From NCBI GenBank assembly GCA_030620095.1, contig JAUTXW010000325.1, positions 1,532,501-1,596,500 on the forward strand: a stretch of DNA of 64,000 nt, given 5' to 3'. The notes beneath the pieces were generated by a model. That model made no database searches and had not been told where the DNA came from. It saw only the letters and a list, made by a program, of their open reading frames with translations. This document shows, piece by piece, positions 11,945 through 23,195 of the stretch; position 1 is the first letter of the stretch, and each line of letters opens with the position of its first letter. The position numbers and the translations under genes were made by a program. The stretch comes from Kuschelorhynchus macadamiae. Taxonomy: Eukaryota; Arthropoda; Insecta; Coleoptera; Curculionidae.

Positions 11945-12245
11945 CTTTTATTAGGAATAGTGAACTGCGACCCAATTTAAGTTTCGCAAACAGTCATTTA
12001 TTAACACATATACAAATAGCGCCTTTTTTAACAATTTTAATGAGCACCATTTTGTTCCATATTTAATTCGTACTAATATTTTACTAGTTTTTATCCATGA
12101 TTTTTGGGCATAATTTAAAATAAATTACATAAGTAGAATTTACACTGATTTTTTTAAGACCGCCGTTTTGTTCCGTCATGTCTAATTTGTAAATTGGATA
12201 AGCATTTTTTTAGTAGTAATATTATCAACATTTTACTAGGTCGCC
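11945..12245. repeat. ATGGCGG-family subrepeat, fragment
   Basis: A decayed member of the window-wide family, in the complementary orientation. An AGGAATAGTGAA-type end motif at 11948 is followed by repeated GTTCC...CCATTTTG words (CCATTTTGTTCC near 12048; CCGCCGTTTTGTTCCG near 12160). Confidence 0.6.
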
Positions 12246-12264
12246 ATATGTTTACCAAAATGTT

Positions 12265-13520
12265 ACCAGGTCATCCCAGGAGGAGCTCTGAAAGCTTAAA
12301 AAAAATACAATTTGCTTGGTTAATAAGAAGAACATGGCCTTTAAAAAAAACAGGCACACGCGATTACCCCTAGATGAAAAGAGTTATAAAGTTTTAAGAT
12401 CTCAGACAAAACAGTCAATAAAAGACAATTATAAAATGTTTACTCAATCTAGTCAAACTAACATTCTAAAAAACATTAAATATTTCTGGTCTTATATCAA
12501 ATCCCAGCGAAAAACAAGAGGTTACTTTGAACATCAGGAGCAGAGCGATCCCAATCTAGTTGCTAACGTGTTTGCAGATTTTTTTCAATCAGTATTTGTT
12601 CAGAATCATTCTACAATTAATATTAACAAACACAATCCTAACATAAAAAGTTCAATTCTATCGAATAGTTTTATCAATAGCTCTATTGTCTTCGAAAAGA
12701 TGAACAACCTTGATGAAGAAAAGAAAAAGGGAGCAGACGGATTTCCATCAATTTTTGTTCAAAATTTTAGTCTGACATGATACCACTTTCGTACCCTTTG
12801 CAGCTCTTTTTAAACTTGGGTCAGTTTCCCGATATTTAGAAAACTGCCTATATTACTGAGACTTTCAAAGGTGGCGAGAGAGGGGATGTAGAAAACTATC
12901 GTCCAAAATCTAGACTTGATTGCTTCGCTAAGATCCTAGAATTGTCGTCGATATTCCACTGTTATCTACGTATGGTATACGGTTGTCTGCGTACCAACAT
13001 GGTTTCCTCTCAAATCGGTCATGACAAACTAGTCTATGTCTCTATTCAAACTACCACACTACAGCAGCAGGTTTGGGACCTCAGGTCTTTTACTTTGATT
13101 TTAGAAAAGCATTTGATAGAGTCGATCACAATCTTCTTGTTAGTAAATTATCTTCCATTGGTGTAACTGATCCCTTGTTATCCTGGATTTCTAGTTACCT
13201 TTCTAACCGAATTCAGATGGCCAAATTGAATGGTATTCTGTCGAAGGAAATTTTAGCCTCCTCTGGTGTACACCAAGGGTAACATTTATAAATGACTTAA
13301 GCTATATATTTGAAAATTGTCGATTTCTTTTCTTTGCAGATGACCTAAGAATATTTAAAAAAGTGTCCAACATTAACGACTGTCAACAAAAACAGTTGGA
13401 AATTAACAAATTTTCAGACTGGTGTACATGTACAAATAATATGCAGTTAAATACTTCGAAATGTAAGATTATAACATTTTCAACGGAAAAGTCACAAATT
13501 ATTAAAGTACGGGACACGAA
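12265..13520 (+). pseudogene. Jockey-like LINE reverse transcriptase, 5' part of a split copy
   Basis: 12316-12780 encodes the connector before the RT. It has YKVLRSQTKQSIKDNY, then ILKNIKYFWSYIKSQRKT (the FW-YI-S-R signature of Jockey-like RTs), VANVFADFFQSVF, and a KKKGADGFPSIF block (normally GPDGIP). RT traces continue: ENYRP near 12895, YFDFRKAFDRVDHNLL at 13085 with the motif A aspartate, and ASSGVHQG at 13258 (normally GVPQGS). A small deletion then removes the SHLGPLLF part. The following FADD-type motif is seen only as FFADDLRIF-like residues near 13330. NNMQLNTSKCKIITFS ends near 13480. Sequence like its missing C-terminus appears at 15770. Confidence 0.75.
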
Positions 13521-13599
13521 ACAAAACCGAGAGGTCCTTAAAATAAAGGTTCATAGTCTTAAGCAAGCGGAAAAGTAAAATTTGTATACGAAAATAAAT

Positions 13600-15262
13600 T
13601 TTATGTTATTTTATTTGTTGCAATAGTTTGCCGCTTTACCTATAAAGTGTGCCAGCTAAGCGGTACGGAAAATTAATCGAGAATTGAGTAAATTTCGCAC
13701 TGGTCCACTTGTAATTGGGATGTGCCTAGAGTCTCCATGTACTTGCCGCTAGACGGTTCTAGCTATTTCCAGTGGCGCCTATACATTTCGAGCATTTGTT
13801 TTTATTTCTATATAAATGCGTTGCGTTGAATTTGAATTATTATTTCGAAGTAACGATGGCGAGCAAAAGAGGAAAAACAATTCGAAGCGGTGCACGTGAA
13901 ATTATTGCGAGCGTTATAGAGGCCTGTACTAGAGAATCTGAAAATAATAGTTTGACTATTCCAATTCAAAATCGAACAGAACCCGCTGCATTTTATACTG
14001 GTGTCTCGGAAAGTAGTGTAAGAAAAATTCCAAGAGAACATAATGATCGCTCATGTTCTACTTCGATTTTACCCGATTATCATACAAAGATAAAATTGAC
14101 GATGGTAATTTTCAAGTAATTCGACGAACAATAGAGGATTTTTATATAAACTTAAAGAAGGTTCCGACCTGCAAACCCCTACTTCGTGCTGTAAAGAACA
14201 AAATAGATTTTCCGTGCGGGTATAAAACCTTAAATCAAATGGTTTTGTTTGACGCAAGTGCCAAAATAAACGAAAATTTCTCATTGAGAGACCAAATATT
14301 TTTCACTGGCGGGTGAAATATCTATCAACTGTAAGACAATATAGGCAAGAAGGACGCAATATTGTGTATCTAGACGAAACCTGGGTGTGACAGTGAACAA
14401 ATGCTGGCAAAGTGAAAGTGTTACAAGTGTTGTTCAGAGAATCTGCTCTAGCAGTCGCTTTATTATAGTTCATGCTGGTTCAGAAGCAGTTTAGTTTTTC
14501 GCTCGGGACTAACAACTGGAGACTATCATGGACAGATGAATAGAGCTAATTTTGAAAAGTGGTTGCTCGAGAAGCTTCTACCTAACATTCCTCCCAAATC
14601 AGTCGTGGTAATGGATAATGCGTCTTATCATTCTCACGTAGAAGATAAAGTGCCAACTAAATACTCTACAAAAGCTCATATGATATCGTGGCTTAAGTCG
14701 AAAAATCTTGTATGTTATCCAACATGGAGCAAATATCAATTATATAAAGCAATATCAGCCAACAAGCCTAGAGAAAAAAAAGTATAAAATTGACGATCTT
14801 TTACGTAACCTCTATCACACACCTTTAAGGCTGCCTCCATACATGTGCGACCTCAACCCTATTGAACTTGCATGTGCGGGAGTAAAAAAATGTATTCGAG
14901 AGCACAACACCGGTGAACTTTCAATTAAAGATTTAAATAAAATAACATTAGATGACTCGATATCGGCTGAAAATTGGAAATCGTATGTTAAACATGTTCG
15001 TTCTATTGAAGATAAATACTGGGAAGTAGATGGCAAAATTGAAATAGTTATTGATGATTTAGTTATCACACTGCGATCTTCAAGTAGTGACGATGAAACC
15101 TCATCATTTTCAGAGGAAGACAACGATTTAGAAGGAACCAAACCATTAGAATCACAACCGTCAACCTCAATTGATTCCAGTGAACAAGATTTATCAAAAT
15201 TTTAGGTCCAAGAATCACCACCTTTAACATTAGCACGCAATTAGGAAACGCCCTGTATAGTA
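13600..15262 (+). mobile_element. IS630/Tc1-like DDE transposon inserted in a LINE
   Basis: The transposase remnant 13856-15205 is followed by a right end reading ACGCCCTGTA with TA at 15261-15264, so the complementary terminal sequence would be TACAGGGCGTTTCC. No matching left end was found at 13580-13760, so the left boundary is approximate and the left terminus may be lost. The element lies between two collinear parts of one LINE (12265-13520 and 15770-16500), which suggests it inserted there. Confidence 0.62.
13856..15205 (+). pseudogene. DDE transposase of the IS630/Tc1-like group
   Basis: The ATG at 13856 starts MASKRGKTIRSGAREII, an N-terminal helix-turn-helix region with ASVIEACTRES and GVSESSVRKI. 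Frames then shift. RRTIEDFYINLKKVPTC lies at about 14120-14180, VYLDETWV near 14360 (first catalytic Asp), SVVVMDNASYHS at 14597 (second Asp), and LNPIELACAGVKK near 14850 (LNPIE holds the final Glu). The tail ends with an acidic, serine-rich segment (SSSDDETSSFSEEDND). Frameshifts occur near 14050, 14240, 14390 and 14780, so no complete enzyme can be made. This family is common in insect genomes and often annotated as an uncharacterised protein. Confidence 0.78.
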
Positions 15263-15769
15263 CTTCACAATGACGCCCCCTGTGCAAGGTAATATGACGG
15301 AGACAAACGGTCACTTTTGCCATACCCGAATAGCCCAAAGTCGAACTGCATAAATTAAAATTTTGATAAATCTCGTTCACTGGATCTGATACTGGCTACC
15401 CTTGAAAATATCTGGACTTGTAAATCGTGTATCTTTATACAGGGTGGTCCAATAATAGTGGACGTAGGCAGTAGCCCGGGAACCGTTAATGAGAGAACTC
15501 AATTCAAGAGAAAATATATTTATAGGTAAATCGATCAAGAAAAATCAAAATTAAATCATTTTAAAATTCGAAAGTTCTCCGTTTTTGCAACACAAAAGAG
15601 ATGTAGAAGTGCGGTACACGAAAGAAAACAGACAAATATAGATAAAGGTTCATTAAGCATAGTTACATTTTTTAATTATCTGAAGTGCGTATAATCAAAA
15701 AGGAGTACCATATTATTTAAAGAATTTAAAGATTCAATGATCATAAAAATTATATACTATCAAAATTAT
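15263..15769. other. junction DNA with a foldback and a CAGGGTGG end motif
   Basis: 15356-15386 is an inverted copy (about 30 bp, one or two differences) of 15173-15204 at the 3' end of the transposase frame. At 15440 a TACAGGGTGGTCCA motif resembles ends of other insect DNA transposons. No coding sequence is seen. Confidence 0.5.
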
Positions 15770-16500
15770 TTAAAATGGCAGGTTTCATTATGAGACGTTG
15801 GGATTTTTCAGACATTAATGTTTTAAAAATTCTATATTATTTATTGGTGAGAAATCTCCTAGAGCACTGCCGTATCATTTGGTTCCCATTTTGCGAAACA
15901 CATGTAAAAAGAATTGAACGCATTCAGTCAAAGTTTGCAAAATTTCTACTTTATAAAGTAAATAAAGATAAACACCTCTTTTCCCACCAGCAAAGACTGT
16001 AATTAGTGGGTTAGACAGATTGGAAATCCGAAGAATTTACCTAACTTTGATCTTTGATTAATGGCCCTGACCTGGTTGCACTTATTAATTTTCGTGCACT
16101 ATCGCGTAATACCAGGCTTTGCAATATGTTCTCAAATAGGAGCCACACTGATATTGGGAGGAACAATGTCATGAACAGAATCATGCATTATTTTAACATA
16201 TTCCAACTAACTTTAACCTGAATTATACATACGAATTCTTTAAAAAAAGACTAAGCCTATTTTTGCTACATGCCTAGTTGAGTGTATTGCACGTGCGTTG
16301 CATTTTTATATATTATGTATGTCTTTTTACCAGTTCTATTTGCAAGATGTATTTTTATGTGATATTTATGTCATGTATCTGTTACCACCTTTCTGTATTG
16401 ACTGTATACCTGATCTAAAATTTATATTTAAGGCCTTTTATTTTATATCACTTGGAATGATGCATTTTGTAGAGTATATATGTGAAACAAATAAATAAAT
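15770..16500 (+). pseudogene. Jockey-like LINE C-terminus and 3' tail, 3' part of a split copy
   Basis: 15775-16002 encodes AGFIMRRWDFSDINVLKILYY... followed by LVRNLLEHCRIIWFPF and RIERIQSKFAKFLLYKV. This is the conserved C-terminal block of Jockey-like RT proteins. After a frameshift near 16000 the remnant (INFRALSRNTRL) continues to about 16270 and ends SLFLLHA-stop. The 3' untranslated region ends with an AAATAAATAAAT tail at 16490-16500. This matches the part missing from the copy at 12265-13520, in the same orientation. It is probably the same insertion split by the transposon between them. Confidence 0.7.
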
Positions 16501-17180
16501 AGATGTTCCGCGAACAGACAACAGACCGACAAAGCGACAGACAGACAGACCCAGGGAATTAAAAAAACATGTTTTTTGATATCTAGGGACCCTAAACTGT
16601 GATAATCTGTAAATACCTCGGAGGATAATTTTTTCACGATTATTTACAATATTTCTGTTTTACTAGGAAGTAAATACATCTTATTTCGGGTGTTCACGTT
16701 TCAGGATTCTTGCATTGGCTGGGCGATTATTCAAATCAATCGATTATACAAACAATCAATTCACCTCGATTAATCAGGGTTCGTGTTTTTTATCGATTAG
16801 AAAAAGAGATAAAAGAAATTTTAGTTTTTAGCTAATGTGTATAACGTATAACGTTGTGTAAGAGGTGGTAAGAGAGTATTGTATTCGTAAAAAAATTATT
16901 GTCCGAAATTTTTGTAGATATTTGCATTTTAGGGTACCTAGACCCCGAAAAACATGTTCTTCCATTTCGTTCGATCAGTCTTTCTGTCTGTACTCGGTAT
17001 AGCTCAAAAACTACTTATCCGATTGACTTCAAACTTTAGTAAAAATCAAGGCTCATATGACGATAAAATGATCAAATTTTGATAAGCCATTATGGCCGAA
17101 CAAAATGGCCGCCTAATGAAATTCAGTACCAAAAACTACTGATCTATTTGACTTGAAACCCAAGAAACGATAAAATCAAT
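16501..17180. repeat. ATGGCGG-family repeat with CAGACAGACAGACC segment
   Basis: 16510-16555 is rich in ACAGAC words (GACAGACAGACAGACCCAGG). From 16930 the family core is clear: CCCGAAAAACATGTTCTTCC, a CTGTCTGT stretch, AGCTCAAAAACTACTTATCC, GATTGACTTCAAA, then AACAAAATGGCCGCCTAATG. Comparable sequence lies at 38911-39440. Confidence 0.7.
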
Positions 17181-17254
17181 TTGGATTTAAGCTTGTTTAT
17201 AAGTAGTTTTATGATGGCGTTGATAAAATCCTATGGTTTTACCAATATCCTACA

Positions 17255-18714
17255 CGGTAAAAAATCGCTATTCATTAATTCTCAATAATGTATTCAGAAA
17301 AAATTGTACATTAATGACATACAATTGTGCAGAAAATACATTCAGGAGTATTCACAATAGATACCTTCATTTGTGTAGCGTTTTTTAACTAAAATTGTAC
17401 ATATTTTATCCACAAAACAATACTAAAAAGGCTGATATTCGCTGTGCATTACTAAACTACAAGATTGTTCAGATTTTAAAAATATAACTTTTAAAATAAT
17501 TTATTTTTTCTGAACAATTATGTTTTGTACTGTTGAACGCAAATAGGACTAAGCTATACACAGGTATGTACTTATATACTTATATATATATGACAAAATA
17601 TATAAATACAACTATTTCTGATAGGGTATAATAACTCTGAACTTAAAAACAGTAAATTGAACAAAAAACTTCTTGATTTTTAGGACAAATTTATATGGTA
17701 CAGTCTTATTGAATGTTTATAAAACTATTTCATAAAATCTTACATAAAAACAAAGAAGATATATCAGTTTAAGATACTTAACCCTTTTTAAGACATAATG
17801 AGTTCACGAGTAACACATTAAGAAATTAAATAATTAAATTAAAGAGAACTTAAATTTGTATTAAATAACTCGTTTTTTTTTTACAAAACGCAAATTATGT
17901 TTGGCTCTTATGTAATTTAGAATATGGCAATTGCAGTAACCCATTATGTTTTAAAATAAAAAAACTTAACTAACGTTACAAAAGAATGTGTTTTGGATAA
18001 GTTCTATGTTCACTCCTTAAAAATCATGTACTTTTACACCGACTTTTTTTGTTTTAGTTACGTAACATGGAGATTTCAAAAGGGATTTACCAAGAAGTTT
18101 ATCTACATCCAGTTGGAGTTGCTACGATGGATAAATTCATTTTTTTATTAAAAATTATTTTTTATTTGACAATTTTGGACCAAAAGTTCTGTAGTTGATT
18201 GTGGTTTAGCTTCCTTTTTCACATATTTTCATAATTATCGACAAATGTTTAGAAAATATACAAATTTTGTGCATAAATAAGTACAATATTATCCAGAAAA
18301 AAGTATTTTCTAATATATGGTTAAAATGTTCACAATTTGTATAAGAATTATGCACACATATATTTTAGAAAAGATGCATATTTTGTGCTAAAAAAATATA
18401 CAATATTATTAAAAAAAAATTCTTTGGGCATAAAATGTTCACAATTTCTGCAATAATTATGCACAATATTGCTTGAAGAAAATACATATTGATGTAATTA
18501 AAATATGTGTAAAAATCTTATATATTATTGTATGTCACTTCAACACAGTTTCCTTCCGAAGATATGCACAATTATTCAGAAAATATATTCAACTAATTCT
18601 GACCAATCATGTGTACATTTTCTACACAAAGTTGTTCCAAGAATACATTTAGACACAATTTGTGCACTAAATCTACACAATTGTGCAGAATTTATGCATA
18701 TTTTTTAGAGTGTA
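17255..18714. mobile_element. unclassified element with TACAC...TAAAAAAT inverted ends and dense subrepeats
   Basis: The left end reads TACACGGTAAAAAAT (from 17255) and the right end is its imperfect inverse, ATTTTTTAGAGTGTA, ending at about 18714. Both terminal regions (17260-17480 and 18240-18712) carry many copies, in both orientations, of words like TGTGCAGAA, TGCACAATT, TTCACAATT and GTACATTTTC. No transposase is present. No clear target duplication was found. An alternative right end, GCCGTGTA at about 19139, also mirrors the left TACACGG. It is probably a non-autonomous DNA element of unknown superfamily. Confidence 0.45.
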
Positions 18715-19781
18715 GAAAAGAATTGTTTTACTTCAAATCAATATTTACTTTTCACTTTAAAAAAATTGTCTTCAAGATAATAAGATAACTATAAGACACT
18801 TATCATAAAACTACTTAACTCATAAGTGCTTTTTTAGTCTAATTTTAATAGCTTCTACATAAACACTACCTTAAACCTTTATTTCCTTAAGAATTAAATC
18901 TTAGAAATTTTAAGAATTCTTATAAGTTTAAGATTTCTTGATAAAAATACACCTTAAGAAATAATCACCTTTTAAACCCACTTCATGAATTTGTTGTTGC
19001 TATGTGTTTTAAGATGTCTAAATATACATTCCTTTTAGAAAATAAACACCTTGTTAACACAGTTCATAAATATTATATAAATAATAGGTTTGCTTCGATA
19101 AACATTCAGAATCTTATTCACAAAACTTGTTAGCCGTGTATTTAATTATTTTAAGTTCACGCGGTCTAGGTTTCAGGCATGCCATGGATTTTCTCTGTAA
19201 AATGAATTTTCCTAAATCATATTTCAAAGTAAATAAATTAAAAAAAAAGTAAAAGTTCGTACAACACTTTAAATAATCACATACCCAATCCCCCCTTTAT
19301 ATACCACTGATATAAACTGTATTACCTGTATGTAGTGGAACTGTGCACGAGGGAAGTTCTGGGTTATATTGTGGATACTAAAACTGCATGTTCAAAAAAT
19401 ATTCATACAGGTTAACCCAAAAACGCGGTTGAGGCTTTTTAATGTAATATCATATATCATATACTAAGATTTTACTAGCATTTCTAAGTCATTTTTGTTT
19501 AACATATCATATACTACAATTTAACTGTTTTCTGGATATTGATGCTCAAAACTTGAAAATTTTAGAATAGACTGAAAAGTTCTACTTACAAGAACGAGAG
19601 TTGCACATTTTAATCTCAGTTTTTTAATGGTTATCTCAGGGTAATATTTTTGCGTTTTATTGAAGAATACAAAACTTGATGCGTATTTTCGAATACCTAA
19701 AAATCTGTAACGTTTGTTTCTACTGTAAATTGGTATTATTAGAAAGACCATACGCAACTATAATGAAATTGGTAATTCGCT
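18715..19781. other. very A+T-rich DNA with TTAAG-type words
   Basis: 18780-19000 repeats CTTAAGAA, TTAAGAATTC and related words. No gene is recognisable. Open frames at 19521-19757 (minus) and 19676-19906 (plus) look random. Confidence 0.45.
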
Positions 19782-20062
19782 CAGTGGCGGCTCGCAACCT
19801 AAAAACAAAGGGGTGCTGCAGAAATAAGAAAGAGGGCATTTTTTTTTTCGAAGCCTTCGCCATTTTAGTTTATTTTTCGAATATATTTTTGCTTACAATG
19901 AACTAATTGATTAAAATGCTACACAAAATGTTAACCAAAAATACAAAAACTTACCTTTTCACATTTATTAAATTATAAATAACATCCATATTAGACACTT
20001 TAAAAAGCTATAAAATTAACTTTTCTATTTTCAAGCACAGCTTTTTTCTGGGTACGTCACTG
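19782..20062. mobile_element. hAT-like terminal sequence, possible short non-autonomous element
   Basis: CAGTGGCGGCTCG at 19782, followed by GGGGTGCTGCAG, is a typical hAT-family terminus. The inner sequence has an ACTTACCTTTTCACATTT block like the inner left end of the hAT copy at 36168. The nearest candidate partner is GTACGTCACTG ending at about 20062. The match between the two is weak and no 8-bp duplication is seen, so the right boundary is a guess. Confidence 0.35.
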
Positions 20063-20673
20063 TGATAGATACAATTTTCTGTCTTTTGCATCATCGGGCT
20101 TGGTTTTACCTAAGCTGTTTACTTGCGACCAAAATATTTCAAAACCGGTTCAAAAGAGTTTCTAAATGACGTCATTATTCCTAATCGCAAGAATAAGATG
20201 TTTTTAAACCATTTTTCCTTATCGGACCATAACCCCAAAAATTGTTTATGAAAACAAAAACAACTTTTGGCGCGAAAAACAATAAAAGCCAAATCAATTT
20301 ACGATTTAGTTTCGATTTTTTGTCTTTTTTTGGTTTTGTTGGGAACCTTCAATTTACCGACTTTGAGCAAAAAAAGCGTGGATGAATCTTTTTTTTATAA
20401 AAAAAAACCACAAAACTTTCCATAAATAACCAACAAACTTTATTAATTTCACTACTTTTCCAATTCCAATGCTAAAACTGTCAATTATGAAGTTTTTAAC
20501 AAAATACAGAAACAAAATTATATGCATTGTTGCCAAACCCACGTGATTTTCTTCAAATATGAAGGGAGCGCATATTTCAAATATGATTTAGCACGTGATT
20601 TTATGGCTTTACCGCTAAGGGAACATATTCACTTAACGGTAGAGTATTTGTTAAAAAAACTTTATTTCAATGT
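20063..20673. other. intergenic DNA left of the Gypsy element
   Basis: No recognisable gene or repeat. The last bases before the LTR (ATGT at 20670-20673) are one half of its target duplication. Confidence 0.5.
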
Positions 20674-21383
20674 TGTTGTGACCCCATTATTTAATAGTCA
20701 TTTTATTTGTGAATAGTCTTAAGTATTATATATTCATTAGTCTAGAGATAGTTTGACACGTAAATGCAATATTTAGACATACATTATATTTCGGCGGAAC
20801 CTTCCGACAAAAGCTGCTTTATTGGTCGTTTATTGCAAGGGAAATTCTAAGTAAACAATATGTATTTTAAATTCTACTTCAAATTCTATTTTATGCACGT
20901 TCTTCCGCCCCAAATATTATTATACCCGAAAAAACCTATCATAAACTCATTTACACTATGTCGATAAAGCTTGGGAAGGTTCAGCTATAAAAACATTAAA
21001 AGAAACCATTGTAGTACAGTAAGCAGTGGCGTAGCAAATACTCCCCAAATTACTTTTATAGACACCTTTTTTAATCAATTTTACAGATACGCCACTGCAT
21101 CTCAAATTAGGGAATTCATATAAAAATAAGTTCTAGGTAGTCAGTACAGATCAGGTCAGTCATTATGTCAGTACTATATTGTCAGTAGAATTAAGTCAGT
21201 AGACACAGTAAGAGTAAAGATTTGTTAGAAGTAAGAAGTGTCCCTCTTATACAGAAGATAATAGAGAGATTTGAAACAAGTTGAAGTGTTTACATTTACT
21301 ATCAGTGCTAATACATATACTAAAATTATTAAATCATAACAGTGGTGGCATTCGGCGAGTAATAAAAATATTAAAACATAACA
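20674..21383 (+). repeat. 5' LTR
   Basis: A 710-bp LTR with TG...CA ends. A TATAAAA box (CTATAAAAACATT, at 20985) is the likely promoter. A perfect 11-bp inverted repeat (GCAGTGGCGTA at 21023, TACGCCACTGC at 21088) frames a 76-bp segment. Five GTCAGT words between 21140 and 21200 resemble insect initiator elements. Near the 3' end, TCATAACAGTGGTGGCATTC (about 21334-21353) resembles the true LTR/PBS junction further on. Confidence 0.95.
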
Positions 21384-21808
21384 TTGGTGGCAGCGGATCT
21401 GGATATACTACCCCGTGTTTTCTGAAGGAGCGCCTAGAACGCAGCAGGAATCACACCAGTTAAACCACATCGGTATACCAAAGACAGGAAGTTTCAACAG
21501 ACTTGAAGGAGCGCCCAGTACGCAACAAGTTTCGAGAAGAAGAAAGAAAATGAGGAAATTCGCCTTACGTTCCAGCTAACTAAGGATGAAGCTGTTAAGT
21601 TTTTTCTTTTATTTTCCTGTTGTGGTGACACTATTTGTTTTTTTTATATGTTATGCATTTTTGAAATTATATAGATATATTTATTTTGTGAAAGGCACTG
21701 CAAATACGTTGTGTGTTGAAAAAGTACTTGAATAATCGACCGTATAACTTATCTATATTTAAATTTTTACCCAAAATTTTTATTAGTATTTAATCTTTAT
21801 AATTTTAA
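21384..21808 (+). other. primer-binding site and gag leader
   Basis: One base after the LTR, TGGTGGCAGCGGATCTGG (21385-21402) is the expected position and TGG start of a tRNA primer-binding site. I do not assign the tRNA. The leader contains a GAAGGAGCGCC word twice (about 21424 and 21507), then untranslated A+T-rich sequence up to the gag ATG. Confidence 0.75.
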
Positions 21809-23195
21809 ATGGCTGAAGGAAAAGATGCAATTGATGTAATAAATTTAATAAATTCATTTGACGGCTACGGCGATGGAAATTCTCTTCAATTTTTTCTAAA
21901 AAACTGTGACGCAGTAATGCATATTGTGAAAGGAAATGAAAAAAATAAATTAGCTAAATTAATTTTTGGTACTAAATTAAAAGGTAAAGCTCAAGAGGTG
22001 ACACAATATAAAGAATTTTTAATTTTTAAAGTGGGACGAAATTAGAGATTTTCTTTTAGAACAGTTTACGGATAAAAGACCGCCTTCTCATTTTTTAACT
22101 CAAATAATGAATATAAACCAAAACTTTAGGGAAACCGTTACAGAATATGGAGATAGATTAAGATACCTGCATAATAAATATAAAGAAACTTGTCATTTAA
22201 ATTATGAACATAATTCTGCTAAGGTATTAATAGAAAATTTAGAGTCAATTTTAGTAAACACGTTTAGACAAGGGCTAAATGATGAAAAAATACAAATTCG
22301 AGTATTTGCTGAAAACACAACAGATTTAGACAGGGCATTATCATTAGCAATCGAAATGGAACTCGAAAACAACGTTAGGGCAAAAAATTCAAATTTTAAA
22401 AATGTAGGTTTTGTGGGTCAGGGAAATAGAAATTTTAATAACCAAAATCCTAAACTTTTGTGTGTGTTCTGTCATAAAAATAATCATATAACTTTTCAAT
22501 GTAGGCAACTTATACAATATGAACAAAATATGGGAAGAAATAATTTTAATAATCCTAATTATCAAAGCTTCAGTCCACAACAACATTTTAACGCAAATTT
22601 TTCAAATGGGCAAAATTATAACGGGGAACAACCTATTAATGCTAGAAGTAATTTTTCTTACAGGTGAAACGATAATCATAATTACAATCAAAATACAAAT
22701 TCACGAAATTTTAACAATAATTATAATGGGAACAATTATCGTCAAAATTATACCAATCCCCGTAGTTCAAACAGACCTCAAATGCTTTCAGAGATATCTC
22801 AACAACTGCGACGATACCGTCCTAACTATAATAATGAACCAGTCAATAATTCTCATCAAATACAAACTATAACGTCTCTACCCCCCAGTAGCCTCCAACA
22901 CAATCTTAGTATTTCTCCTCCACAACCAACTACATTTGTCCAAGAATTTTTCGGGAAACGACAACGAAGCCTTGGTTGTGAACAGCCCGCCAAGCGCTTC
23001 GTAAAAAGTTCAATCAGTATAAACAATAGCTGTTCAAATAATAAGAATCCACTAGAACATATTAAAATCAGACCAACTCGTAATAATTCAAATAATATGT
23101 CTCCTAAGTCAGTATTCTCTAATAATTGTAAACAGTTAGATATAATTGAAATAACTTCATTGGGCACTAAAAGTCAGAATTGCAAATTTTGTTAG
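21809..23195 (+). pseudogene. gag: Gag polyprotein of the Gypsy element, frameshifted
   Basis: The ATG at 21809 begins MAEGKDAIDVINLINSFDGY, the start of the capsid-like domain. A frameshift near 22030 moves the reading frame (first frame stops at 22045, next is open by 22107). The capsid region continues to about 22400. A CCHC knuckle with the pattern C-x2-C-x4-H-x4-C (CVFCHKNNHITFQC) lies near 22460-22505 and would bind the genomic RNA. It is followed by an asparagine-rich stretch. An in-frame TGA at 22665 interrupts it, and the same frame then runs to 23195 and overlaps pol by about 25 nt. It would form the particle core if intact. Confidence 0.88.

Noticed and set aside
15066..15380. 104-codon frame on minus overlapping the IS630/Tc1-like transposase end
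   Set aside because: It is the antisense of the acidic tail and the foldback; no independent evidence.
17255..19139. Larger element ending at GCCGTGTA near 19139
   Set aside because: The outer TACACGG match is only about 10 bp and the right interior (18715-19130) lacks the TGTGCAGAA subrepeats found at the left end; the end at 18714 fits better.
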